Of a DNA stretch of 64,000 nucleotides, positions 33,356-43,664 are shown one piece after another. Position 1 is the stretch's first letter; the number at the start of each line of letters is the position of its first letter. The position numbers and the translations under genes are program-made. The notes under the pieces are model-generated. The model saw only the letters and a program-made list of their open reading frames with translations. It ran no database searches and had not been told where the DNA came from. The DNA comes from Imbricaverruca yamaguchii (lineage: Eukaryota; Arthropoda; Thecostraca; Neoverrucidae): contig JAOTOL010001508.1 of the NCBI GenBank assembly GCA_034440575.1, forward strand, positions 762,001-826,000, in the 5' to 3' direction.

Positions 33356-34317
33356 ATGGTTTCGACCAGGATGCAGGCACTAGAGGAATAAATTAGGACC
33401 CTTAAGGCAGAAGTTTCCAAGCTCAAGGCTGCCCTTGTTGCACAGGGTAGGCAAGATAAAGCAACAAGGCGTCACTCCGTAGCAGGGACATCAGCTGGTG
33501 GCCTGGGACCAGCTACCTGGTCGCAGGCCACCAGGTAGCTGAGGTTTCCCCTACTGTGGAGGTGGCTGGGATCTCTCAAGAGGGGAGTGTTAATAGTGAA
33601 CAGAGGAGGGGTAGTTCTGGTAGGTCACAGGAGGGGAAGTGGCATGAGGTCAGGGGGTGGAGGATTTGGAGACGCGAACCTAAGGAAAGGGTCAGTGAGT
33701 GGCAGGTGGCAGGTGGTAGGAGCGGGAGGAAGTCTAGCCGACCGGCCCAGCGTGCAGGCATAGTAACAACAAATATGTTCCAAGCATTGGATGACTGCCC
33801 CCAGGATAGCAGTAGTAAGGAGTCAGTGCTGGTCATAGGAGACTCTCGTGTGCGACATTTAGAGCGGGTATTTTGTAAAGGTAGGAGGGACAGGAGGTGC
33901 ATCACCAGGCCTGGTGCCAAGGTGAAGGACCTGGTACCTGCGGTGGCACAGGTCACCAGTGATCACCAGTTTAACACAGTCATAGTGCATGTAGGGGTAA
34001 ATAACATAGGTCATACTAGGAGTGAGGAGCTTCTGCGGGAGTACCGGGCCCTTCTAGCCACCCTGAAGGGTACCAATAGAGTCATTGTAACAGCAATTTT
34101 GCCTCGGGCTAGAGCCTCCCCTGAGTGGAGCTCTAGGGCACTGGCAGCTAACGCCAGGGTAGGAAAGCTCTGCCATGAGCTAGGTTTTACATTTGTAGAC
34201 GAGTGGAGCAGGTTTTATGCATCGTGGGACCTCTATCAGAGGGATGGCCTGCACTTTTCTGAGAAGGGGGTCCATGTGTTAGGCAAAGTATACGAGCATG
34301 TCCTTCAGGGAAACTAG
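33356..34317 (+). pseudogene. CR1 ORF1, SGNH esterase-like (broken)
   Basis: The equivalent start codon at 33,356 is followed twelve codons later by a TAA where copy 1 has a Glu codon. The frame used from 33,556 to 34,317 gives 253 residues. A basic N-terminal part is followed by an SGNH-hydrolase fold with VLVIGDSRVRHLE (block I, Ser about residue 97), VGVNN (the GxxN block) and DGLHFSEKG (Asp/His of the C-terminal block). All catalytic blocks are intact. A local inverted duplication at 33,497-33,540 probably caused the upstream frame change. Confidence 0.8.
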
Positions 34318-34325
34318 GAAATGGG

Positions 34326-35347
34326 GTGGGGAGGGATGAAATTGCATTGCCAACTCAGGAATATTCCAATAGTGTCAGCCAAGGCAATAGAACCTCAAAG
34401 TCTGCAAATAGGGACAGCAGCAACTCAAGGGGACAGAGTTATAGTTCATCTAGTGATAAAAGAACTCCTCAATATGAAAAAGCCAAAGGTGGTTATGGAG
34501 CATTTGTTAAGTGTATGATGTTTAATGCTCAGAGTATCCGTTCCAAATTTGATGAGTTCAAGTGTTATGTTGCTGAGGAGGAACCGGATTTTGTTCGCAT
34601 TACGGAGGCATGGGTCAGTGAAGGGTATTTCGGAGATAACTTACAGGACTATGAGATCCAGGGATACAATATGTTTTCGTGCAATAGGGGTCCAGCAATG
34701 AAAGGGGGTGGTGTAATGCTCTATATGAATAGCTTATTCAGTTCTCAAAAAGTAGCAGGTGGGGATAAAAATGTGTCCGTGGAGTCCATTTGGCTTGATG
34801 TCACTGTGGGAAAAGGCAACAGCAATACTCTTAGGATAGGAGCTTTGTACCGATCAGGAACCATGCCACATTCTCAGCAACTGGAGCTTGACAAGGTGAT
34901 TTGTGAGGAAATCAGTAGAAACTTTAAGAGGAAGTGCCTTATTCTCGGTGACTTTAATCTAAAAGGTTATGAAAATGCTGGTGTTGGCTCCCATCATGTA
35001 AAATGTTTAGGAAATGCCTTGAAGAAGACCTGTTCTTACACCAGTTTGTATCGGAACCTACCAGGCATGGTTCATTCTTGGACCTTGTATTCTCGGATTT
35101 AAGTGACTTGGTTCAAGACTTGACTGTAGGCGAAACTCTGGGAAAAAGTGACCATAACATAGTTAGATTCAAGGCACATGTAGGGGAAATTATCAAGGAT
35201 AATTTGGTAATGGTTCCAAATTTCACCAGAGCAGGCTTTAACGGCATAAGAGCGGCTTTAAGTGCCATCAGATGGGAAGAAGAATTATCAAATTTAAATG
35301 CCTGTGAAATGTGGGAAAAGTTCAAATCTTACTTCAAGGAAACTTAG
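34326..35347 (+). pseudogene. CR1 ORF2, AP-endonuclease domain
   Basis: Shows NAQSIRSKFDEF (Asn of motif I), ITEAWVSE (the catalytic Glu block), GGGVMLYM, ESIWLDV, IGALYR, LILGDFN and, after a frameshift near 35,000-35,100, GKSDHNIV (the SDH block). These are the expected motifs of an APE-type LINE endonuclease. A stop at 35,345-35,347 and the frameshift separate it from the RT. Confidence 0.85.
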
Positions 35348-35416
35348 ATTAGACATGTCCCCCAAAAGCAAAGACGCAAAAGAAGGGTAGGAAAGCCAGC
35401 ATGGCTTACACCAGAC

Positions 35417-36780
35417 GTGATAAAAGCAATTAAGGCTAAGAAAACTGCATTTAGAGTTTTTAAAAAAGCCTCAAATGTCCTTACTCTAAAGGCGTATCGA
35501 AAATCTAGACGCACTGTGAAGCAAAAAACCAGAGCAGCAAAGCGAGCAAAAGAACTGGATTTAGCTAGAAACTGTAATGGGGACAGTAAAAAGTTCTTTA
35601 GTTTCTACAAGCTGTGTAAAGTTTCTAGCGCAATTGGTCCACTGGAAGTAAACGGGACTACATTGGGTGAGGATAGTGAGATGGTTGAGGAGCTGAGCAA
35701 ACAGTTCAAATGAGTGTTTACATTGGAAGATATGACCAATCTGCCGACCGTACACCATAGTTCAGGGACATGGGATCTGACAAATGATGTTGATTTCATT
35801 GATAGTGATGTTGTTTACAATCATATCAGGAAAATAAAGCCAAATAAGGCAGGAGGACCTGATGAAATTTATGCCAGGGTGTTGCGGGAAACTGAAAAGG
35901 AACTGGCATTTCTACTTAGTAGAATATTTTGTAGATCAGTTTCAGAAAATGAAATTCCAACCGATTGGAAAAGGGCAAATGTAGTTCCTATTTTCAAGAA
36001 AGGAGAAAGATGGAAAGTTGAAAACTATAGGCCAATAAGTTTCACATCCCTAGTCGAAAAGGTACTCGATTCAATTCTCAAGGATAGAATAGTTAGTTAT
36101 CCGGAAGGTAGCAGATTGATTCAAGATACTCAACATGGGTTTAGAAAAGGACGATCGTGTCTCACAAACCTCTTGGACTTTTTGAACTTCGCCACAGAAC
36201 AATTTGATCAGGGAAATCAGGTTGATATAGCATATCTTGACTTTAGTAAGGCCTTTGACAAGGTACCCCATAAACGAATGATACAGCTTCAGTCCCATTG
36301 TATTGCAGGTAGCATCTTAAAATGGATAGAGTTGTGGCTTTCAGATGCTAGCAGCAAAGAGTGATACTAAATGGCACAAAGTCATCATGGCAAAATGTTC
36401 TCAGTGGAGTCCCCCAGGGGTCAGTACTAGGGCCATTACTGTTCATTATATTTGTAAATAACATTGAAAGTGGCCTAAGCAGTAAAGTTTTTAAATTTGC
36501 GGATGATTTGAAGGTCTTTAGGGCAATAACAGGTCAGGATGAGCATATCTCGCTGCAAAAAGACTTAGACGAACTTGTGAAGTGGTCCGAAGAATGGCGA
36601 ATGAAATTTAACTTTGATAAGTGCAAAATCATGCATGTAGGTAAGCAGCATATGAAGGCTCCATACTTGATGGGTGGCCAAGTGCTATCAGTGACTCAAG
36701 AGGAGAAGGATTTAGGTGTTATTCTAAACACAAAACTGGGGTATCAGAACAGACCAAGGAAGCCAGGAAGAAGGCACTGA
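35417..36780 (+). pseudogene. CR1 ORF2, linker and reverse transcriptase
   Basis: After a basic linker (VKQKTRAAKRAKELDLARNC), the RT runs through KIKPNKAGGPDEIYA, VENYRPISFTS, QHGFRKGRSCLTNLL, YLDFSKAFDKVPH, WQNVLSGVPQGSVLGPLLF, FKFADDLK (the catalytic ADD) and MKFNFDKCKIMHVG. Frame changes lie at about 35,714 and 36,361. The active-site motifs themselves are intact, so the copy is younger or less altered than copy 1. Confidence 0.88.
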
Positions 36781-36865
36781 GAATGCTCGGGGCAATAAAT
36801 AGGAATGTATCATACAGAAGTGAGGAAGTGATCAGGAAGCTTTACTTGCATACGTCAGGCCACAT

Positions 36866-37324
36866 TTGGAATACTGCATCCAAACTTGGTCTCCTAGCTA
36901 TGAAAAAGATTGTTGGCTTTTAGAGAGAGTACAAAAGAGGGCTACACAAATGGTTAATGCCATAAGCAACCTGGCATATGAGGAAAGATTGAATAAATTG
37001 AATATGTGTTCACTTGGATATAGAAGGCTGAGAGGAAATCTCATGGAGGTCTTTAAATTTGTCCATGGTCTGGAGGGGGGATGCCTTGGGGAAATGTTTG
37101 AATTTAACAGAAATGATCCAATTAGAGGTCATAAATTCAAAATTAAAGTTAATCACAGCAGAACAAGGTTAAGGCAAACTTTCTTCACCACCAGGGTAGT
37201 GGAACACTGGAACCAGCTGCCAGAAAACATCGTCAGTAGCAGCACATTGAACATCTTTAAAAACAGCATAGACAATCATTATAAGAATAGAGGGCTTGCT
37301 TTTCAGTATTACAGGGAGGGCTGA
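36866..37324 (+). pseudogene. CR1 ORF2 C-terminal region, copy 2
   Basis: Contains YCIQTWSPSYEKDCWLLERV, QKRATQMV, YRRLRGNLMEVFKFVHG, SRTRLRQTFFTTRVVEHW and NQLPENIV, the conserved post-RT block of CR1 elements. It terminates just before the 3' UTR. Confidence 0.85.
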
Positions 37325-37439
37325 TTGACGGATTTGGTGGGAAACTGGTTGAGTGTACAGAGTGCAACCAAGAAGGGCCCTTGTGGCTCATAGTTGCACT
37401 AATCTTTTATGTCTTTATGTCTTTATGTGTTTAATTGTG

Positions 37440-37945
37440 AGTGTTCGTTGACATGTTATGCATTGTGGTCGTGGGAGTTGTAAGAGGTAGGAGTGCGTGA
37501 GTGCAGTGTGTCCGAGCCGTAATCGTGTTAGTATGCGTTCTTTTTGTCTAGTGTTTTGGTTGATGGTGTGCGAGAGTTCGTGTTTTGGGTGTATTTCGTG
37601 TAGTTGTGTGATTGTTGTGTCCCATGTTTGTTGAATGTTTTTTGTTGATTGCCTGGCGTATTGTGGGGTAGTAGTCTGATTGTGAAAGTGGGCAGGGTGT
37701 GGTTTGTTGTAGGGTTGTGGCTATGTCGGCTTCGGTGTCTGCGTGTTCGTTGCCGTGTATGTTTGTGTGACTTGGGATCCAGAGTAGTGTTGGTCGTTGT
37801 GGTATAGTGAGTTTTTTTTGTGGATTTGTAGTATTTTGGGTATGAGGGGGTGTTTGTATTTGGTGTGGGGTGTTATGCTCTGTAATGCTGATTTTGCGTC
37901 TGTGGCTATGATGCTGTGTTCAATTTTGGTGTTGTAGATTTTTTT
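37440..37945 (-). pseudogene. RNase H domain, C-terminal half (fragmented LINE)
   Basis: The minus strand encodes IEHSIIATDAKSALQSI (the catalytic Asp block TDxxSAL). After a one-base frame change it encodes LLWIPSHTNIHGNEHADTEAD, the WxPSH.xxxGNExAD signature of LINE-type RNase H. The N-terminal half is missing here and present at 48,038-48,200. The two join at an A-tract (T-tract on the plus strand) at 37,937-37,945 and about 48,038-48,045. Confidence 0.8.
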
Positions 37946-38502
37946 TTCCTCAATTGTCCCCCATATCAGATGCAGCAGCAGCCTATCTCCTTTGGCTGTA
38001 TGCACCTTCATTGGATCTTTCAATGTGTGGCATTCCTTGGTGAGCTGCCCATAGATCAAGGCAGCTAACACAAGGGTGCCCCGGGATACAAAGAACAATG
38101 CAAACTGATGTGTTTAGCTAAATACAATTTGCATCCCATGTGTTTTTTTTTTCTTCTTTTCATTTTGCAGATAGACCACCACCAATTAGTAGAAAGGAAA
38201 TGCGACTCTGCGAAATCCGCGGACTGATAGCAAGCTAGTAACGCCCACAGTTCCCAGAGTCACAAGATGAAAATGTTAGGGGAGTACAGAAATGTTGAAA
38301 ACACATTTATATGGAGATGTCTCGTGAAGAATAAGATAGGTGTATACCAGCCTACCAATATCCTTTGACACAAAAAGAAACACAAAAAAGTCCAATCCAT
38401 CACATACATTTGTACACTTTCATATATCAACACTGATACCAAATCTAGCACGGTGCAACCTTTAAAACTACCTTTGGGAATTGTATGAGCTATAGTCTGA
38501 CT
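37946..38502. other. Left part of a 10-kb block inserted in the LINE; nothing recognised
   Basis: Starts at the T-tract breakpoint. No coding or repeat signal was identified before the next LINE. Confidence 0.4.
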
Positions 38503-41378
38503 TCAGTTTTCCTTTGATTTATATAATTCCATAAAGTGATGTCTAATGCATTTCTTTAGCACATCTTTTTTCCTTGGTACTTGCTGAATACTGGGAAATA
38601 TTTTGCATATTACATTGTTCCATGATGTTGGAGCAGAGTGAGTAATAGCATATAGCCTATATTGTCGATAGGTAAATGGTATAGAAAAATGTTGAATGAT
38701 TCTTGTACTAGAAGGTGTTGTATATCGAAAAAAGTCGGTCATAGCATGAGGCAATGCGTCATTGACAAATTTGTGCAGAATTAATATGTTTTGTGATTGC
38801 ACCATGTCGGTGAATTTAAAAATATTGTACTTAATAAAAAATTCATTTGTAGGGTATGTATAGCATCTGTAATCAATAATTCTCAAGGCACGTTTCTGGG
38901 ATTTAATGACTTGGTTTAGTCTAGTGGGATAATTATTACCTCAAATCACAGCGCAGTAATTTAAATAGGGAAGGATTAAAGAGTTGTATAAATACTTCAG
39001 TTCACGACTTGTTATGAAGTATTTTGCCCTCCCCATAATACCCAAGTTTCTACTCATGACGGATGTAATATAATCGATGTGTCCATACCAAGTTAATTTT
39101 TCATCCAACACCATGCCAAGATACTTGATTTGTTGTTTTCATTTCACTTTAACAGAATTGATCATTATATTTATGTCATTAATGGGAGTTCCAAAATATA
39201 TTTGGTAATTTGTCTTCCCTACATTCAATGACATCCTATTTGCTTGGAACCATTGTGTTAGTTCCGGAACAATGCAATTAATTTGATTCTGTAATTCATC
39301 TATACTTTGTGCCTTAACAACAATTGTTGTGTCATCAGCAAAAAAGTACATATTTACATCATTCAAAATTCTGGGCAAGTCATTTATATATAAGATAAAT
39401 AATAATGGCCCCATAATGGAACCCTAAGGAACACCCATAGAAATTAATTCTGGTTCAGATAGAGTCTCATGTACTTTAGTTTGCTGATATCTATTTCTAA
39501 GGTATGATTTTAGTATTCTAAGAAGGGGTCCTTGAAGTCCAATGCATTGTAATTTTCTGACTAATATCTCAGTGCTAACTGTGTCAAAGGCCTTTTTCAA
39601 ATCAAGATATAAACCACACACAATTTCTTTATTTTCTATGGACTTAGTTATTTCATTATATAAATACATAATGGGCATGTATGTACTATGGTTTTTTCTG
39701 AAGCCAAATTGGAAAGGGCTTAGTACATTATTTTGTTCCAAATATGCTGAAAGATATGCATGCAATATTTTTTCCAAAATTTTAGAAAAGATAGGGAGTA
39801 AAGATATAGGTCTATAATTTGTGAATTTGTGATGTTCTCCTGCCTTGAAAACAGGTACAACAACTGCTTTCTTTAAATCATCAGGAAATATTCCATCATG
39901 CAGACAAAGATTAAAGAGGTGGGTAATCTGCTTCAAGATACTTTTATAGGTAAGCATTAATATTTTTGTGCTGATTCCATCTATGCCACCTCCAACAGAT
40001 TTCATGTTCTTAATAATTGATTCTACTTGAATTTCACTAGTACTTATATGATCAGAAAACCTTGCATAGGAAGGTTCAGCTATATATTCAATTGGATCTT
40101 TTTCTATCAAATCTATATTTTGTTCCAATCTCTCTCCAACAGAGACAAAGAAAGTATTAAATGCATTAGGTACACAATTCCTATCATATTCATTGCCATC
40201 TTCATCTACTAACATATCAGGAAGTTTTAACCTGGCTTTTTTCCTATTGATCAGTTCATTTAGGATTTTCCATGTTTTATGTCCATCCTGCCAACTGCAA
40301 CCTAATGCTGTTTGATAATACAGTTTTTTGCATCTCTCAAAATATGAACTAGAATGTTTCTATACTGTTTATATTCCAATTCATTTTGCATGCTTTGATT
40401 TTGTATGTACCTCTTGTACAATTCATTTCTTTGTTTGTTTATGGAGCACAATATTCCTGCAGTAATCCAAGGTTTTATAGGAGTTCTCCTTCTACTGTGG
40501 GCAAATGTTTTAGTGCAAAGCTTCATGCCATGTATATATGCTTCAATCAGCTGAGAGCATGCAATGTTAGCATCAGTGTTGTTATCAAAATTGTGCAATG
40601 CGAATGCCAAATAATCATTTAGTTTACCCACCTGATTGTAATCAAATGCTGTTATATTACCTTTTGTTGAAGTTTGGTTTTTATCTAAAGTTAAAGTCAT
40701 AAAAATGGGAAGATGATCTGATAAGTCCTGAAGCAATATCCCAGAAGAGCAGATATAGGAAAGATAATTATAAATATATTGTGGAGCAATGTCATACCAA
40801 AACTATGTATACGAGTGGCCTTTGTTATGGTAGACCAAAATCCATAAGATGTGAGCAAGTTTAGGAAGGCTTTATTGTTTCTATCATCTCTGATGTTCAG
40901 TAAGTTATAGTTGAAGTCTCCTGTTATGATAGTAAGTTTTCCTTTGCTTTCTAGGCTGTCTAATAATATTAATGCGTTTTGCTACATAGGAATTGCAAAC
41001 ATATATTGCTGAACCCCCACCCTCCCTGTAACAACGACTAGATGCAAACATGGTGTAATCGTTAATTTCACAGTATTTTTCAGTATCCTTCTTCAGCCAT
41101 GTTTCAGATATGCATATCACTGACTATTTGATACCAGTGGTAGCTAGGAAAACTTGTATATCATCAAATTTATTCTTAATGGATCTAGCATTCAAATGTA
41201 TTATAGAAAAAAACCCTCGCCACTCCAAACATAGAGAGTTTGGAAGTGTGTAGCTACAATTAGCCATAATATGTTCATGATCCGAGAAATCATCCCCAAA
41301 CTCGTCTTGTAAGTATCTTCCTAAATTATCTTGGTTCTCTTCAATTTGCAGTATATCCATGCCAATAATACCTAGCAC
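38503..41378 (-). pseudogene. CR1/L2-superclade LINE ORF2 (endonuclease partly deleted, RT nearly intact)
   Basis: In order on the minus strand: FSIIHLNARSIKNKFDDIQ (endonuclease start), ICISETWLKKD, EGGGSAIYV, a deletion of the middle endonuclease, LSDHLPIF, a linker, then RT with NYRPISLLPIFSKILEKI, FGFRKNHST, LYLDLKKAFDTV, GVP(stop)GS, MGPLLFILYINDLP and YFFADDT, and the C-terminal SAPTSWNNV block. Only one frame change (40,215-40,302) and a few nonsense codons are seen, including TAG for the usual Gln of PQGS at 39,424-39,426. It differs from the CR1 copies in its DLKKAFDTV and KNHST variants and is a different family. Confidence 0.85.
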
Positions 41379-41684
41379 CAGCCCTCACCTCAAACCACCA
41401 ACGAGACAAGAACTTGTCCTGTCCTTGGGGACCAAAACAATCAGGGATGCCAGAACAGAAATTATGCTAATTCAGTATATTTAATTAATCTACATATAAA
41501 TTAGTACTATACGCAAAACGGGTTGGTACATTTTTTTCTCATTCATTCACCAAGAACAGATGGATACCTAAACATATGAATAGATATATTGTACTAACAT
41601 ATCAAAATAATTGCATCAGCTGCTGCTTGCGTGATGATTAAGTTAAATAATATCTGAAAAAAGTTAGAATACGCAGTGATGTAC

Positions 41685-41689
41685 AGCAG
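41685..41689 (+). other. Target-site duplication, left (AGCAG)
   Basis: A 5-bp direct repeat of the bases that follow the right LTR at 46,670-46,674. Confidence 0.85.
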
Positions 41690-41929
41690 TGTAGGAGTTG
41701 TAATGCGGCGCAGTCGCGGAAGGGGCTGGGGACGCTCAGCTGCCGGCCGCGTGGGCGGCCGACGTGGCCCAATGAGCGTCCGCCACGCCCGCGAGTTCCG
41801 GCTGAGTCGAGTGAGGGGGCGGGGAAAGCCGGCGCCGGCGGCCGCGCATCGTGTTCCCGGGCAGTCTGCTGTCGGCTCTGGCAATACACGGGTCCCGGCA
41901 TACGGACGTATCTCATTTTGGTCTCCACA
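41690..41929 (+). repeat. Left LTR (240 bp)
   Basis: Begins TGTAGGAG and ends CTCCACA (TG...CA). It differs from the right LTR at three positions: C/T and C/A near the first sixty bases, and C/T near the end. It is followed by AGCTATTCCGGCC, which does not start with the usual TGG of a tRNA primer-binding site. Confidence 0.95.
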
Positions 41930-41962
41930 AGCTATTCCGGCCTTTTTGCTTTCTGTCTTACG

Positions 41963-42724
41963 ATGCCAGGACCCGAGGTGGACGCTGTGGTGGACGACGC
42001 GGCAGTTGAGGCGTCGTCCAGTGGTGCAGGTGCAAGTGGACTCCGGCACTTCGACGCTCGGTGCGTTGCGGAGTACGACGGAGCGCCGAACGTGGTGGAG
42101 TGGTGGACGCGCATGGAGCTGCTGTGCGAAATGCGCGGGGTGGACGTCACCGCTGTGGCCCCGACGCGGCTGACTGGTGGCGCGTTTGAGGTGTGGGCGG
42201 AGCTGGCGGTGGAGGCGCGGCGGTCGGCGACGGCAGTTCGTGACGCACTGTACCACGCCTTCGCGATGGATCGTCACACAGCGTACAAGACGCTCAAGGA
42301 CCGACGTCTGAAGCCGGGCGAGTCCGTGGACGTCTACCTGGCGTCACTGCGTCGCCTTCTGACCCTAATCGGGAGCGCAGGCGATGAGGCGTTGCTGACG
42401 TGCGCCTTCGTCGACGGACTACCGACGGCCGTTCGTCAACTGGTTCGCGCGGGCGCGTGCGCCGAGCGGCTGGATCTGCGGAGCATCGTGGAGCGAACCC
42501 GCAGCGTCGTGACCGACGTGACCGACGAGCCAGCGCAGGCCGCGGGCGTGCGTGCCGAACCGGACCCACGAAGTCCGGTGCCGGCCCCCCGTACGGCCCG
42601 CTCGGCCGTCCGACGCTGCTGGACGTGCGGCGCGACGACTCACCTGGCGGCTGCCTGCCCGCGACGGGCGGGAAACGACGCGGGAGGCGTGCTGTCAGCG
42701 CCAGCGTCGTCTCCCGCGACGTGA
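41963..42724 (+). CDS. gag: Ty3/gypsy Gag
   Basis: 253 residues from the first ATG after the LTR (MPGPEVDAVV); an in-frame TTG inside the LTR is not a credible start. Residues 30-160 form the capsid-like region (FEVWAEL, RDALYHAFAM, LKPGESVDVYLASLRRL, FVDGLPTAVRQLV pattern). A single CCHC zinc knuckle, C-x2-C-x4-H-x4-C, lies at residues 219-232, followed by basic residues for RNA binding. The frame ends at TGA 42,722-42,724. Fifty bases before that, the heptamer GGGAAAC sits in the correct phase to divert a fraction of ribosomes into pol. The related element on the minus strand at 62,890-63,621 has the same organisation. Confidence 0.92.
   Translation: MPGPEVDAVVDDAAVEASSSGAGASGLRHFDARCVAEYDGAPNVVEWWTRMELLCEMRGVDVTAVAPTRLTGGAFEVWAELAVEARRSATAVRDALYHAFAMDRHTAYKTLKDRRLKPGESVDVYLASLRRLLTLIGSAGDEALLTCAFVDGLPTAVRQLVRAGACAERLDLRSIVERTRSVVTDVTDEPAQAAGVRAEPDPRSPVPAPRTARSAVRRCWTCGATTHLAAACPRRAGNDAGGVLSAPASSPAT
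42670..42718 (+). promoter_or_regulatory. -1 programmed ribosomal frameshift signal (GGGAAAC plus hairpin)
   Basis: The heptamer GGGAAAC at 42,670-42,676 is read GGA-AAC in the gag frame and GGG-AAA in the pol frame. Two bases downstream, CGCGGGAGGCG (42,679-42,689) can pair with CGTCTCCCGCG (42,708-42,718). Inside the loop, GCTG pairs with CAGC. The spacer is shorter than the usual 5-9 bases, but the stem base can open. The same heptamer, in the same phase, is kept in the diverged relative at 62,935-62,941. Confidence 0.88.
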
Positions 42725-43242
42725 GCGCGTTGCCAGTGGTTGTCATGGAGTTGGAGGGTGTTGCACGGCACGTGCTGGTGGACACCGGCTGTACCAGTGT
42801 GTTGGTATTCACGGGGTGTTGCACGGACTGGGTGCCGTGTTCAACGTGGGTTCGGCTGGTGGACGGTGGGTCCATGCGGTGTGTGGGAACCGCAGACGTG
42901 ACGGTTCGGTTTCACGGGAAACAGGTGGTGGTCAGCGCCTTGGTGGTGCCGTGTCGGCCGTTGGGGGTGGATATGCTCCTGGGTATGACGGGGGTGGAAG
43001 CGTTGGGCGGGGTCACGGTGCGGACCGCCGCGGATGTTGTTGTGTGCGGTGGCATGACCGCGGGAGGCGAACCGGCGCCTCAGGACGTGCATGTGGAGAC
43101 GACGGATTTTGTGGTGCAGTTCGATGGGCGAGAGAGGATGTGGACTGCGGCGTGGAAATGGGCAGATGGGGTCGGTCCGGCGAGACTGGAGAACAGGACG
43201 GCGCAGTACGCGGTGCCAGCAGCAGCACAGGATGCGTATGAC
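42671..43242 (+). CDS. pol: Pol N-terminal part: aspartic protease (truncated by duplication)
   Basis: Entered by -1 frameshift from gag. The protease active site is VLVDTGCTSVLV (DTG) about 40 codons in, followed by a flap-like segment and the second-half motif VDMLLGM. In this frame translation continues through the first copy of the 422-bp repeat and into the second, then stops at 43,321-43,323. So RT is not reached. Without the duplication, protease and RT would be one continuous frame. Confidence 0.85.
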
Positions 43243-43664
43243 GCACGGACTGGGTGCCGTGTTCAACGTGGGTTCGGCTGGTGGACGGTGGGTCCATGCG
43301 GTGTGTGGGAACCGCAGACGTGACGGTTCGGTTTCACGGGAAACAGGTGGTGGTCAGCGCCTTGGTGGTGCCGTGTCGGCCGTTGGGGGTGGATATGCTC
43401 CTGGGTATGACGGGGGTGGAAGCGTTGGGCGGGGTCACGGTGCGGACCGCCGCGGATGTTGTTGTGTGCGGTGGCACGACCGCGGGAGGCGAACCGGCGC
43501 CTCAGGACGTGCATGTGGAGACGACGGATTTTGTGGTGCAGTTCGATGGGCGAGAGAGGATGTGGACTGCGGCGTGGAAATGGGCAGATGGGGTCGGTCC
43601 GGCGAGACTGGAGAACAGGACGGCGCAGTACGCGGTGCCAGCAGCAGCACAGGATGCGTATGAC
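42821..43664 (+). repeat. 422-bp tandem duplication within pol
   Basis: The block starting GCACGGACTGGGTGCCGTG occurs at 42,821 and again at 43,243 with a constant offset of 422 bases. I see one difference between the copies: ATG against ACG in GGCAYGACCGCGG. Because 422 is not a multiple of 3, the second copy shifts the pol frame. The junction shows a GC microhomology. It could also be an assembly duplicate. Confidence 0.95.

Larger units (their letters stand above)
33111..37439 (+). mobile_element. CR1-type non-LTR retrotransposon, copy 2 (near full length)
   Basis: Spans the 5' leader, ORF1, ORF2 and a 3' tail of TTTATGTC units, about 4.3 kb. It is paralogous to 21,205-25,143. It splits a minus-strand LINE between 33,110 and 37,440. 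Both ORFs are interrupted by frameshifts and stops but every domain can be traced. Confidence 0.88.

Noticed and set aside
42552..43663. Additional long plus-strand frames (229 and 190 codons) overlapping pol
   Set aside because: They are off-frame shadows of the GC-rich pol coding sequence, duplicated along with it.
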